Positions 7,676-16,670 of a stretch of DNA of 64,000 nucleotides are shown piece after piece. How positions within the stretch are numbered: position 1 is the first letter of the stretch; each line of letters opens with the position of its first letter. The stretch comes from Tardiphaga sp. P9-11 (lineage in GTDB: Bacteria > Pseudomonadota > Alphaproteobacteria > Rhizobiales > Xanthobacteraceae). The stretch spans positions 186,001 to 250,000 of the forward strand of contig NZ_NPKQ01000007.1 of the NCBI RefSeq assembly GCF_008329525.1. The letters run 5' to 3'. A program made the translations under genes and the position numbers. The notes under the pieces were generated by a model. It was not told where the DNA came from. It saw only the letters and a program-made list of their open reading frames with translations, and searched no databases.

Positions 7676-9906
7676 GCGAGGGCACGTCCACGTCACAGCC
7701 ACTAACGCCACATGCGGTGTCATCCCCGGGCTTCGCCGAGGGATCCACCTTGCCGACCGGTGACTGCGAGAAGATCGATGGGCGGGTCGAGCCCGGCAAT
7801 GACGTGGGGAGGGGTTGGCGTTTCATCCGACGGCGATCGGTCAGGGGAGTATTTGTCACTGTGTCCGCGTTTGTGGTCCTGAGTGGTGCAGCCCTCGCCG
7901 CATGGGTGGCCTCCCTTGGTCCGCTTCCGCTCGACCAGGCCCGCAAAATCTCGACCACCGTCATCGACCGCAACGGCAAACTCCTGCGCGCCTATGCCAT
8001 GATCGACGGACGCTGGCGGTTGCCGGTCGACGCGAAGACATCCGTCGACCCGGGCTATCTCAACATACTGCTGGGCTATGAAGACAAGCGCTTCTATAGC
8101 CATCACGGCGTTGACCCTCTGGCGCTCGGCCGCGCCGCGCTGCAGCTCGTCACCCGCGGCGAGATCGTATCAGGCGGTTCGACCATCACGATGCAACTCG
8201 CGCGGTTGATCGAACCACGGCAGCAACGCTCGATATCGGCTAAATTCAGACAGGCCGTCCGTGCGCTGCAGATCGAGTGGCAGATGAGCAAGGATCAGAT
8301 CCTCGATCTCTATTTGGCGCTGGCGCCGTTCGGCGGCAATCTCGAAGGCATTCGCGCTGCGTCCATCGCCTATTTCGGCAAGGAGCCGAAGCGGCTGTCG
8401 CTCGCCGAGAGCGCGCTCCTCGTAGCTCTACCGCAATCGCCCGAGAATCGCCGGCTCGATCGTCACCCCGGCAATGCCCGCGTTGCGCGTGACCGCGTGC
8501 TGGAACGCATGGTGAGCGAGGGCAGGGTAGCCTCAGCCGATGCCATGCAGGCCAAGGCCATTAGTGTGCCTAAGCTGCGCAAGCCGATGCCGATCCTGGC
8601 GCCGCATTTGGCGGATCAGGCGACGTCGCTGCACAGGGATCGTCCCATCATCAAGCTGACACTCGATGCCGGTATTCAGCGCGCGCTGGAAGGCCTCGCG
8701 CGCGATCGCGCGACAGCACTGGGCAACAACATCTCCATCGGCCTCATTGCCGTCGATAATGAGAGCGGCGACGTGCTCGCCCATATCGGCTCGCCGGATT
8801 ATTTCGATGATCGCCGCGCCGGACAGGTCGATATGACCCGTGCCGTGCGCTCGCCCGGCTCGACGCTAAAGCCGTTTATCTACGGCCTCGCTTTCGAGGA
8901 CGGCTTCGTGCATCCGGAAAGCCTGATCGAGGATCGCCCTGTTCGCTTCGGCAGTTACGCGCCGGAGAATTTCGACATGAGCTTTCAGGGCACTGTGCCG
9001 GTGCGTAAGGCGCTGCAGCTCTCATTGAACGTGCCGGCGATCGCGCTGCTCGATCGTGTCGGCGCATCACGTCTGTCATCAAGGCTGAAACAGGCCGGTG
9101 GCAATCTGGTGCTGCCACCGGGCGAGGCACCCGGTCTGGCCATGGGCCTCGGCGGCGTCGGCATCACGCTGCAAGACCTCGTCCAGCTTTATGCGGGTGT
9201 GGCGCGGCTCGGCAGCTCCAAACCACTGCGCGAGATCATGCAGGCCAATGGCGGCGACGATCGCGAGCCTTTGCGATTGATGGATTCGGTCGCTGCCTGG
9301 CAGGTCGGCAATGTGCTGATCGGCACGCCGCCGCCAGAGAACGCCGCGCATAACCGGATCGCCTTCAAGACCGGCACCAGCTACGGCTACCGCGACGCTT
9401 GGTCGGTCGGTTTCGATGGCCGCATGACCATCGGCGTCTGGGTCGGCCGTCCGGATGGCGCGCCCGTGCCCGGACTGGTTGGCCGCACGGCCGCAGCCCC
9501 GATCCTGTTCGATGCCTTTGCCCGCATCGGCAAGCTGCCGGCTCCGTTGCCCAAGGCGCCCAAGGGCGTGCTGATGGCCAGTAATGCAAAATTGCCGCTG
9601 CCGCTGCGTCGGTTCCGCCCGGTTGGCGAGTTGATCCGGACCGGCAGCGATCAGGCCTTGCACATCCAGTTCCCGCTGAACGGTTCCCGGATTGATGCCG
9701 GTGGCGGCGAGGGGCAGCTTTCGGCAGTGCCGGTCAAGGTGGCCGGCGGGGTGCTGCCCATGACCGTTCTGGTCAACGGCATGGCCGCCGGGGAACTCGA
9801 CAGCCGGCGCCAGCGGCTGGTCGATCCGCCCGGTCCGGGCTTCGTCCGGTTGACGGTCATGGACGCCATGGGCGCGGCAGACACAGTTGTGGTCAGAATT
9901 CAATAA
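7672..9906 (+). CDS. pbpC: Penicillin-binding protein 1C (peptidoglycan glycosyltransferase / transpeptidase)
   Basis: A 744-residue class A PBP anchored in the inner membrane by a helix near residues 62-83. The GT51 domain follows, with the catalytic glutamate in EDKRFYSHHG at E137 and the GGSTITMQLAR motif. The transpeptidase domain has SxxK at S397-K400, SxN at S451-N453 and KTG at 566-568. The C-terminal PBP1C domain begins near 635. Pairing with an alpha-2-macroglobulin gene is the classical arrangement, here with an ATGA overlap. Residues about 16-44 are encoded by a palindromic intergenic-type repeat (7719-7803), so the cytoplasmic N-terminus is unusual; translation could instead begin downstream of it, for example at GTG 7804, though no ribosome-binding site is obvious there. 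Confidence 0.95.
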   Translation: MSEGTSTSQPLTPHAVSSPGFAEGSTLPTGDCEKIDGRVEPGNDVGRGWRFIRRRSVRGVFVTVSAFVVLSGAALAAWVASLGPLPLDQARKISTTVIDRNGKLLRAYAMIDGRWRLPVDAKTSVDPGYLNILLGYEDKRFYSHHGVDPLALGRAALQLVTRGEIVSGGSTITMQLARLIEPRQQRSISAKFRQAVRALQIEWQMSKDQILDLYLALAPFGGNLEGIRAASIAYFGKEPKRLSLAESALLVALPQSPENRRLDRHPGNARVARDRVLERMVSEGRVASADAMQAKAISVPKLRKPMPILAPHLADQATSLHRDRPIIKLTLDAGIQRALEGLARDRATALGNNISIGLIAVDNESGDVLAHIGSPDYFDDRRAGQVDMTRAVRSPGSTLKPFIYGLAFEDGFVHPESLIEDRPVRFGSYAPENFDMSFQGTVPVRKALQLSLNVPAIALLDRVGASRLSSRLKQAGGNLVLPPGEAPGLAMGLGGVGITLQDLVQLYAGVARLGSSKPLREIMQANGGDDREPLRLMDSVAAWQVGNVLIGTPPPENAAHNRIAFKTGTSYGYRDAWSVGFDGRMTIGVWVGRPDGAPVPGLVGRTAAAPILFDAFARIGKLPAPLPKAPKGVLMASNAKLPLPLRRFRPVGELIRTGSDQALHIQFPLNGSRIDAGGGEGQLSAVPVKVAGGVLPMTVLVNGMAAGELDSRRQRLVDPPGPGFVRLTVMDAMGAADTVVVRIQ
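7719..7803. repeat. REP-like palindromic repeat lying inside the pbpC reading frame
   Basis: The left arm starting GTCATCCCCGGGCT (7719) pairs imperfectly with the right arm ending GCCCGGCAATGAC (7803); the outer 16 bases match at about 13 positions. Elements starting GTCATCCCCGGG and ending with its inverse are common short palindromes in alphaproteobacterial intergenic DNA. Here the element is read in frame as pbpC residues 16-44. Only one copy is seen in this window. Confidence 0.65.
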
Positions 9907-9956
9907 GAGTGGGCTAACTGGTTGTCCGATCGGTGGTTTCAGCGTATGCGACAGGC

Positions 9957-11699
9957 ATGGCCGAGACCTATCCAAGACCCCGATTTGGCGCCCCGCGCGA
10001 GCCGAAAACCCGTGTCGATCCGGGCAGCAGACTGGTGCGCGTGCTGGACTTTGTGAGCTTAGGTCACGCTCGCGCGGTCGCGTTCCTGGCCATTGTCGGG
10101 TTCCTGTTCTTCCTGCCGGGCTTCTTCACGATCCCGCCGATCGACCGCGACGAAGCCCGCTTTGCGCAGGCGACCAAGCAGATGGTCGAGACCGGCGACT
10201 TCGTCGACATCCGGTTCCAGGACGAGGTCCGCTATAAGAAACCGGTCGGCATCTACTGGATGCAGGGGGCCGTGGTGGAGGCAGCCGATGCGTTGGGCCT
10301 TCAGAACGCGGAAGTCCGCATTTGGCTCTATCGCGTGCCATCCCTGATCGGCGCCATTGGTGCAGTACTGCTGACCTACTGGACCGCACTGGCTTTCGTG
10401 ACGCGGCGCGGTGCGGTGCTGGCCGGGCTGATCATGTGCAGCTCGGTCTTGCTCAACGTCGAGGCGCGTCTCGCCAAGACGGATGCGATGCTGCTGCTGA
10501 CGGTCATCGCCGTGATGGGCGCGATGGCCCGAATTTACCTGGCATGGCAGCGCGGCGAGGAGGCCGACAAGGCCCGCTGGCAGGAGCCGGCGGTGTTCTG
10601 GACGGCGATGGCGATCAGCATTCTCGTCAAGGGACCGCTGATCCTGATGTTCGTGGCGCTGACGGTCATCGCGCTGGCGATCATGGACCGCTCGGTCGCA
10701 TGGCTGTGGCGTTTGAGGCCATTGATCGGCGTCGTCTGGATGCTGCTTCTGGTACTGCCCTGGTTTGTCGCTATCTTCCTGAAGTCAGGGCAAGCGTTCT
10801 TCTCAAATTCGCTGGGCGGCGACATGCTAAGCAAGCTGGCCGCGCAGGAATCCCACGGCGCGCCTCCTGGCACGTATTTCCTGCTGTTCTGGATCACCTT
10901 CTGGCCCGGCGCTCCGCTGGCCGGTATGGCCACGCCTGCCATTTGGCGCGCGCGGCGCGAGCCCGGCGCACAATATCTGCTGGCGTGGCTGATACCGTCC
11001 TGGATCGTGTTCGAAGTCGTGATGACCAAGCTGCCGCATTATGTGCTGCCGCTCTATCCGGCGATCGCCATCCTCGTCATCGGAGCGCTTGAGCGCCAGG
11101 TGCTGGCGCGCAATTGGCTGGCGCGCGGCGCGGCCTGGTGGTTCGCGATCCCGGCGCTGACTGCTGTGATCGCCGAGATCGGCGCCGTCGCGATCGTCCG
11201 CCATCCGGTGTTTCTGGCCTGGCCCTTTGCCGCCGCAGCGCTGGTTTTCGGCCTGTTTGCCTGGTGGCTGTATGACAACGCGCGCGCAGAACGCTCGTTG
11301 CTGAATGCGGTCGTGGCCTCACTGTTCATGAGCGCCGCCTTTTATGGTGTGCTCCTACCATCGCTCCGGCCATTGTTTCCGAGCGTACAGATCGCACGCG
11401 CCCTGCGTAACGTCGTCTGCGTCGGCCCCAAGGCTGCTGCGGCGGGATATCACGAGCCGAGCCTGGTGTTCATGACCGGCACATCCACACAACTCACTGA
11501 TGGCGCCGGCGCGGCGGATTTCCTCGGGCAGGGCAGCTGTCGCTTCGCGCTTGTCGAACTGCGTTCAGAGCGCCAGTTCGCAATGCGCGCCGAGGCTATC
11601 GGCCTGCGCTACAACATGGCAACCCGCATCGACGGCTATAACTTCTCGCAGGGCAAAGCGATTTCGGTGGCCATCTATCGCTCCGAAGGGACCGAGTAA
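9957..11699 (+). CDS. ArnT-like membrane glycosyltransferase (GT39 / PMT family)
   Basis: A 580-residue inner-membrane protein with about a dozen helices. Near the end of the first helix it has DRDEARFAQATKQMVETGDF-type sequence (D63-E66), the first-loop acidic motif of GT39 enzymes such as ArnT, which transfer a sugar from a polyprenyl phosphate to lipid A or protein. The start is taken at ATG 9957; a GTG at 9933 is in frame but has no better ribosome-binding site. The next three genes (PAP2 phosphatase, DPM/ArnC-like synthase, LAB_N protein) supply the other steps of such a pathway, and the stop overlaps the PAP2 start (TAATG). By context I infer a lipid A or LPS sugar transferase; the sugar is not determinable here. 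Confidence 0.85.
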   Translation: MAETYPRPRFGAPREPKTRVDPGSRLVRVLDFVSLGHARAVAFLAIVGFLFFLPGFFTIPPIDRDEARFAQATKQMVETGDFVDIRFQDEVRYKKPVGIYWMQGAVVEAADALGLQNAEVRIWLYRVPSLIGAIGAVLLTYWTALAFVTRRGAVLAGLIMCSSVLLNVEARLAKTDAMLLLTVIAVMGAMARIYLAWQRGEEADKARWQEPAVFWTAMAISILVKGPLILMFVALTVIALAIMDRSVAWLWRLRPLIGVVWMLLLVLPWFVAIFLKSGQAFFSNSLGGDMLSKLAAQESHGAPPGTYFLLFWITFWPGAPLAGMATPAIWRARREPGAQYLLAWLIPSWIVFEVVMTKLPHYVLPLYPAIAILVIGALERQVLARNWLARGAAWWFAIPALTAVIAEIGAVAIVRHPVFLAWPFAAAALVFGLFAWWLYDNARAERSLLNAVVASLFMSAAFYGVLLPSLRPLFPSVQIARALRNVVCVGPKAAAAGYHEPSLVFMTGTSTQLTDGAGAADFLGQGSCRFALVELRSERQFAMRAEAIGLRYNMATRIDGYNFSQGKAISVAIYRSEGTE

Positions 11700-12541
11700 T
11701 GGCCGCCCCGGACAAATCGCAGCCACAGACCTATCTGTCGCAACTTGTTGCGATGGTCTGGCAGTCGTTCGCACAGCTTGTTCGCGCGCCGTCGCATTCG
11801 CGGCGTGAAGCAGCTGCGCGTTACTGGGCGCGCCGCTCGCTGATGCTTGGCGCCGTGACTGCCCTGATCATCATCGCGTTGATGTTCATCGTCGATGCTA
11901 CCGAGATCGGACTGATGCCAGCGCGCGGCACGGCTGGTCTCTGGCCGCTGCGCATCTTCACCGACTTGGGTAAGGACGAGTATGTTCTGCTGGCGTTGTG
12001 TACGGTCATGATCATCCTGGCGCTGTTGACGCCGCTTCGACGTGGTACCTCTCGGGCCGTGCTGGTCAGTTTCGGAACGCGGATCCAGTATGTTTTCCTG
12101 TCGGTCGCGCTCTCGGTCTTCGCGGCTGAAATCATAAAGGGCGTGCTCGGCCGCGGCCGGCCTTTCGTCAGCGGCGTGGCTGACCCTTTTCACTTCTCAC
12201 ATTTCGCATGGACGCCGGCCTATGCCAGTTTCCCGTCGGGCCATGCGACCACGAGTTTCGCATTGGCTTTCGCGGTCGCTGCGCTCTGGCCACGGCTGCG
12301 CACGGTGATGATCGTCTATGCGGTCGCGATCAGCGCCAGCCGGCTCGTTCTGCTGGCGCATCATGCCAGCGACGTGGTCGCTGGCGGACTGGTCGGCTGG
12401 ATCGGCGCCATGACGGCACGATACTGGTTCGCCGCCCGGCATCTTGCCTTTACCATCCATCAGGATGGCACGATCGATCCGTTGCCAGGACCGTCCGCCA
12501 GCCACCTCAAAAGGGTTGCCCGCGGGGCCGTGGCCCCATAA
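11699..12541 (+). CDS. PAP2-family membrane phosphatase
   Basis: A 280-residue membrane protein with the three PAP2 signatures: KGVLGRGRP, FPSGHATTS and SRLVLLAHHASDVVAGG, which contain the catalytic histidines. Family members dephosphorylate undecaprenyl diphosphate, phosphatidyl-glycerophosphate or lipid A (LpxE/LpxF). It sits between a polyprenyl-phosphate-sugar transferase and a polyprenyl-phosphate-sugar synthase gene. A role in removing a lipid A phosphate, or in recycling the carrier, is therefore plausible but inferred. Its ATG overlaps the preceding stop by one base, so the two are coupled. Confidence 0.9.
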   Translation: MAAPDKSQPQTYLSQLVAMVWQSFAQLVRAPSHSRREAAARYWARRSLMLGAVTALIIIALMFIVDATEIGLMPARGTAGLWPLRIFTDLGKDEYVLLALCTVMIILALLTPLRRGTSRAVLVSFGTRIQYVFLSVALSVFAAEIIKGVLGRGRPFVSGVADPFHFSHFAWTPAYASFPSGHATTSFALAFAVAALWPRLRTVMIVYAVAISASRLVLLAHHASDVVAGGLVGWIGAMTARYWFAARHLAFTIHQDGTIDPLPGPSASHLKRVARGAVAP

Positions 12542-12597
12542 GAAGCGATCTTCGCTGGGCTGGCTGCGACAAGTTCCGGCATGACCGCCTCCCAACC

Positions 12598-13353
12598 ATG
12601 AGCTCCGATTTGTCCGCTCCCGAAGTTGCCCCCGTCGACGTTTCCATTGTCGTGCCCGTGCGCAACGAGCAGGACAACGTCGCGCCTCTGATCGCCGAGA
12701 TCACCGCGGCGCTCGACGGCCGCTGGCTGTATGAAATCATCTACGTCAATGATGGCTCGACCGACGCCACGCCTGCGCGACTGGCGGAACTGATGCTGGC
12801 GCGCAGCAACCTGCGCCGCATTGATCACGCTGTATCATCCGGCCAGTCGGCTGCCGTGCGCACTGGGGTGCGCAACGCCCACGGCGCCATAGTGGCGACG
12901 CTGGACGGCGACGGGCAGAACAATCCGGCGTTCCTACCTAATCTGATTTCCGCGATCCAGGAGGGTGACGGCCGCGTCGGTCTTGCCGCCGGGCAACGGG
13001 TCGGCCGCAAGGATACCGGTTTCAAGAAAGCGCAATCAAAGATCGCCAATGCCGTGCGCAACGCGATCCTGAAGGACGGGACACGCGATACCGGCTGTGG
13101 CCTGAAGGCATTCCGCCGCGATGTGTTCTTGTCGATGCCTTATTTCGATGGTTTGCATCGCTTCCTTCCGGCGCTGGTGCGCCGTGAGGGCTTCGACATC
13201 GCCTATGTCGATGTCACCGATCGGCCGCGCCATTCCGGCGTCTCCAATTACGGATTTTTCGATCGCCTCTGGATCGGCATCATGGATCTCGCCGGCGTCT
13301 GGTGGTTGATCCGCCGCAAGCGTACGACGCCGGTCGCAACCGAGTTCAAGTAA
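12598..13353 (+). CDS. Family 2 glycosyltransferase, dolichyl/polyprenyl-phosphate sugar synthase type
   Basis: A 251-residue GT-A enzyme. SIVVPVRNEQDNV opens the nucleotide-sugar domain, NDGSTDAT and LDGDGQN hold the metal and donor aspartates, and RDTGCGLKAFRRD with RPRHSGVSNYG is typical of the DPM1/ArnC group that loads a sugar from a nucleotide donor onto a polyprenyl phosphate. There are no long C-terminal membrane helices, so it is the short, DPM1-like form. The frame is open back to 12208, but that part overlaps the PAP2 gene; the ATG at 12598 starts a normal family N-terminus. It should provide the lipid-linked sugar used by the upstream GT39 enzyme (inference). Confidence 0.88.
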   Translation: MSSDLSAPEVAPVDVSIVVPVRNEQDNVAPLIAEITAALDGRWLYEIIYVNDGSTDATPARLAELMLARSNLRRIDHAVSSGQSAAVRTGVRNAHGAIVATLDGDGQNNPAFLPNLISAIQEGDGRVGLAAGQRVGRKDTGFKKAQSKIANAVRNAILKDGTRDTGCGLKAFRRDVFLSMPYFDGLHRFLPALVRREGFDIAYVDVTDRPRHSGVSNYGFFDRLWIGIMDLAGVWWLIRRKRTTPVATEFK

Positions 13354-13692
13354 ATGCTGATTCAATATGGCCAGGCGCTCGGCGACTATATCTACGACGT
13401 ATTCGTCGCGAAGTTCGATTTCTGGCTCGCCTTCGGCCTGATCGCGCAACTGCTGTTCACCGCACGGTTTCTCGTGCAGTGGATCTCCAGCGAACGTGCC
13501 GGACAGAGCGTCGTGCCGATGGCGTTCTGGTTCTTCTCGATGGCGGGCGGTTTCATGACGTTGATCTATGGCATCGCCAAGCGCGAGCCGGTGATCATCA
13601 TGGGGCAAGCCTTTGCCACGGTGATCTATGTCCGCAATATCATGTTGATCATCAAGAATCGCGGCAGCGGATCGAAGACGCTATCGAACTGA
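13354..13692 (+). CDS. LAB_N-domain membrane protein (lipid-A-disaccharide synthase N-terminal-like)
   Basis: A 112-residue protein with three helices and the LAB_N pattern: FTARFLVQW, SVVPMAFWFFSMAGG and YGIAKREPV. This stand-alone domain is not the LpxB enzyme itself. It is usually found beside GT2 polyprenyl-phosphate sugar synthases and is thought to be a membrane partner of them. Its ATG follows the GT2 stop codon with no gap, so the two are surely co-translated. The operon ends here; the next gene is convergent. Confidence 0.88.
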   Translation: MLIQYGQALGDYIYDVFVAKFDFWLAFGLIAQLLFTARFLVQWISSERAGQSVVPMAFWFFSMAGGFMTLIYGIAKREPVIIMGQAFATVIYVRNIMLIIKNRGSGSKTLSN

Positions 13693-13712
13693 GAGTCCCA
13701 CAACGCCGTCCG

Positions 13713-14714
13713 TCATCCGGCCACAGTCATCCACCACTGCTGGACCACTTCGGGGCTGGTGAGCTGGATGGTCGCCGAGGCGTCGAGCTGTGATTTTCGA
13801 TAGGCGCTTGCGGTGACGCCAAATCGCGTGCGGAAACTTCTGCTGAAATGGGCCTCGCTGCTGAACCCAAGATCCGACGCGAGGCGCGATAGCCGACGGG
13901 TTTCGAGCGGATCGCTGAGCGCAGCCTGAACGGCGAGCAGCCGGCGTTCCTGAACATGGCGCATGACGCCGCCGCGGCTCACGAAGATGCGGTAGAGCGA
14001 CGCCCTCGAAATATCGAGCTTCAGCGCCAGCCAGTCGGGCGATAGCTCTGACAATCCAAGATTATCCCGGATCGCGGCCTCGGCAAGCGCCAGGACGTTT
14101 TCGTCGGCGTCTTTCCGTTGCGTGAAGGGATCGTCCGGTGACGGAGCGAGAATCCTCTTCAGGAACTCGACTGTTTCGGCCACGGTGCTTTCGACATCGG
14201 CTTCGATCAGCTGAGCGGAGCGTTCCTGCAACGACAGTATGTGTGCAGCAAGTAGATCGTTCCGGAACTTGTCGAGCCGCGGTGTCAGCGTGTCCAGCGG
14301 TACGTCGGCGAGCAGTTTGCGCGGAACGATGAGCGATACCGTGTTGGATGCGAAGGCGCGCGTATCGATCGTGTAGGCGAGATCGATCAAGGCAACCTTT
14401 CCGGGCCCGATCATGGTCTGCTGCCGCGTAACGGAGCCGTTGAAGCCGCCGCTGACATAGAGATGTAACAGCAAGTGGTCCGGCGTCGCGGCGATGCGCT
14501 GCTCGTCTCTGACGAAGTTCTGCGCGTTGAAGGCGACCTTGGCGATGATCATATCGCCAATGATGATGCCCGATGCGGAACCGGTCGGCGTCTTCTTGGT
14601 GGGACCACAAGGGCGGGGCGCGAATAGCGGTGCGATCACCGCACTCCAGGTCGCGAAAGCATTGGGCTCGTCCAGTCCGGTGGTGACGTAATAGAGGCGA
14701 GGAAGCGCTGACAT
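13713..14714 (-). CDS. AraC-family transcriptional regulator
   Basis: A 333-residue protein. The last 110 or so residues form the AraC DNA-binding domain: two helix-turn-helix units, with LALKLDISRASLYRIF and LASDLGFSSEAHFSRSFRTRFG. The N-terminal 200 residues resemble the AraC-binding-like (ligand/cupin-type) domain of the FeaR/NitR group. The start chosen is ATG 14714; a longer frame to 14801 exists but the extra residues look non-coding. It lies alone between two convergent or unrelated operons, so its target is unknown. Confidence 0.85.
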   Translation of the reverse strand: MSALPRLYYVTTGLDEPNAFATWSAVIAPLFAPRPCGPTKKTPTGSASGIIIGDMIIAKVAFNAQNFVRDEQRIAATPDHLLLHLYVSGGFNGSVTRQQTMIGPGKVALIDLAYTIDTRAFASNTVSLIVPRKLLADVPLDTLTPRLDKFRNDLLAAHILSLQERSAQLIEADVESTVAETVEFLKRILAPSPDDPFTQRKDADENVLALAEAAIRDNLGLSELSPDWLALKLDISRASLYRIFVSRGGVMRHVQERRLLAVQAALSDPLETRRLSRLASDLGFSSEAHFSRSFRTRFGVTASAYRKSQLDASATIQLTSPEVVQQWWMTVAG

Positions 14715-15131
14715 GCGGGTGTTTGCTGAGCTGATACTTAAAAAATGTCTATTCTCAGGTGGATATCGAAATCGAAACTCACGCCTCCCGACGTCTGGCA
14801 AATCACCAGGTTCCTGTTCCGAAATGCCGTCAGTGTCGTCTTACCGCTGAAGCAATCACGTAGCAGCAACGCCAACTTGAGACGCAGGATCAATGGAAAA
14901 CGCTTCGCCGGCTGTAGCTGCGCCGAATAGCGATGTCCAAACATTTCTGAACTGCCCTAAAAGGGCGTTAGCGCTGCGCAGGCATTGGATGGGGAATCCG
15001 GCCTAGTCGTGCGTAGCGTTCCATGGCGATGCAACGGCGCTGCGGCGAGCCTGTCACGTCGCCGGCACCGCCGCAGCACACGTCGAAACATCGCGCAGCG
15101 AAATAAGGAGGGGCGGGCTAAAGTCCCCTTG
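14715..15131. other. Intergenic region between the AraC-type gene and metC, with weak terminator-like hairpins
   Basis: About 400 bp lying upstream of the AraC-type gene and downstream of metC, both on the minus strand. It includes a small palindrome (GCCCTaaAAGGGC, about 14956-14968) and a 5-bp stem at 15109-15129 (AGGGG/CCCCT) followed on the minus strand by CCTTATTT, a weak candidate metC terminator. I see no convincing gene. Confidence 0.35.
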
Positions 15132-16334
15132 TTAAGCGGTCGCCGCCGCGTTGAACGCCGCAAAGCCGCGCTCGAGATCGGCCTTCAGATCATCGACGCT
15201 TTCCAGGCCGATATGAAACCGCAGCGCCGGACCGCCGGGTGCCCAAGTCGTCGCGCTCCGATAGTCCGAGCAGTCGAACGGGATGACGAGACTCTCGAAG
15301 CCGCCCCAGGAATAACCCATGCCGAACAGCTTGACGGTGTCGAGCAGGGCATCGACGGCCTTTTGCGGCGATGGCTTCAGGATGATGCTGAACAGACCGG
15401 ATGCGCCGGTGAAGTCGCGCTTCCAGATCGAGTGGCCGGGATGGTCCGGCAAAGCGGGATGCAACACCTTCAGCACCTCGGGGCGGGTCTGAAGCCATTG
15501 CGCCATCTCCAGCGCCGAGCGCTGATGATGCGCGAGCCGCACCGACATGGTGCGCAGACCGCGTAGCGCGAGAAAAACGTCGTCCGGCCCGGCACATGTG
15601 CCGAGCAGCTTGATGCCCTCCTGGATCAGCGGCCAGGCCGCGTCATTGGCCGAGATGGTGCCGAACATGATGTCGGAGTGACCGCCGATATATTTGGTTG
15701 CTGCCTGGATGCTGATATCGACGCCCTGTTCGAGCGAACGATGATACAGCGGTGTGGCCCAGGTATTGTCGTCGAGCACCAGCACGCCGCGCGCACGGGC
15801 AATACCGGCGATGACGGGCACGTCCGGCATTTCGAAAGATTGCGACCCCGGTGCTTCGACCATGATGGCACGGGTATTCGGCCTGAACAGCGCTTCGATG
15901 CCAGCGCCGATCAGCGGATCGAAATAGGTGGTCTCGATGCCATAGCGTGCCAGCATGCCGTTGCAGAAATTGCGCGTCGGCCGGTAAGCGCTATCGCTCA
16001 CGAGGAGATGATCGCCTGCCTTTAGCACCGATAGCAGCGCAGTCGATATCGCGGCGAGGCCCGATGGCACGAGTCCAACGCCGGCGCATTTGGGGCCTTC
16101 CAGCGCCATCAGCGCTTCCTGCAACGCCTTGGTGGTCGGCGTGCCATGGCGGCCATATTGAAACTCGCCGCGATGCGCATGGAGGTCGTCGGCGGTCGGA
16201 TACAACACCGTAGAGCCGCGCACGACCGGCGGATTGACGAAGCCCCGCTGCGATTTGGTGTCGCGGCCAGCGGTGACGATCACGGTGTCCGTGTCGAGCG
16301 AGGTGGTGCCGTGATTGTCGTTAGAAGCTGTCAT
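15132..16334 (-). CDS. metC: Cystathionine beta-lyase
   Basis: A 400-residue fold-type I PLP enzyme of the Cys/Met metabolism family, which cleaves cystathionine to homocysteine, pyruvate and ammonia in methionine synthesis. Visible motifs: YGRHGTPTTKALQEAL near the N-terminus, VPSGLAAISTAL, the LVLDDNTWATP segment and ATKYIGGHSD carrying the PLP lysine. Starting at ATG 16334 gives the normal family length; the 12-residue extension to 16370 is unlikely. It is divergent from aapJQMP, a neighbourhood also known from rhizobia. I see no SAM-type riboswitch in its leader. Confidence 0.92.
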   Translation of the reverse strand: MTASNDNHGTTSLDTDTVIVTAGRDTKSQRGFVNPPVVRGSTVLYPTADDLHAHRGEFQYGRHGTPTTKALQEALMALEGPKCAGVGLVPSGLAAISTALLSVLKAGDHLLVSDSAYRPTRNFCNGMLARYGIETTYFDPLIGAGIEALFRPNTRAIMVEAPGSQSFEMPDVPVIAGIARARGVLVLDDNTWATPLYHRSLEQGVDISIQAATKYIGGHSDIMFGTISANDAAWPLIQEGIKLLGTCAGPDDVFLALRGLRTMSVRLAHHQRSALEMAQWLQTRPEVLKVLHPALPDHPGHSIWKRDFTGASGLFSIILKPSPQKAVDALLDTVKLFGMGYSWGGFESLVIPFDCSDYRSATTWAPGGPALRFHIGLESVDDLKADLERGFAAFNAAATA

Positions 16335-16670
16335 AATGGGAGCCGCCGGTCTGCAGGTTTGTACGGCCATCGGCGCCTCGGCTGCCGAACGGCTTGTTCC
16401 TCCACTAAGCGGGTGGGTAAGATGGTCGTCAACCCCTTGACCCGGCTAGCTGATCGTTCTCTGTTGCGTGAATCGTCGATCTCTTGCGGCACGTTGATGG
16501 GCCTGCCGCGAATCCGGTGATTTCCTGCTGATTCGTGCTGCCGTTTTAGACTGCCTCTGCCGTCGCCAGACTTTCCGGTCGGGGAATTCACGGCTATGGA
16601 ACTGATCCGTTGGTCCGTCATTCAATTCTTTGCGTCGACCGAGTGTCCTGACGTTCCCAAAGAGGCTTCC
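16335..16670. other. Divergent promoter region between metC and aapJ
   Basis: About 335 bp with no gene. It must hold the promoters for metC (minus) and the aap operon (plus). A TTGACC at about 16437 could serve as a -35 for aapJ but lacks a convincing -10. AGAGG at 16661-16665 is the aapJ ribosome-binding site. Confidence 0.4.

Noticed and set aside
16335..16670. SAM-type riboswitch before metC
   Set aside because: I looked for the SAM-II pattern known upstream of methionine genes in alphaproteobacteria and found no match.
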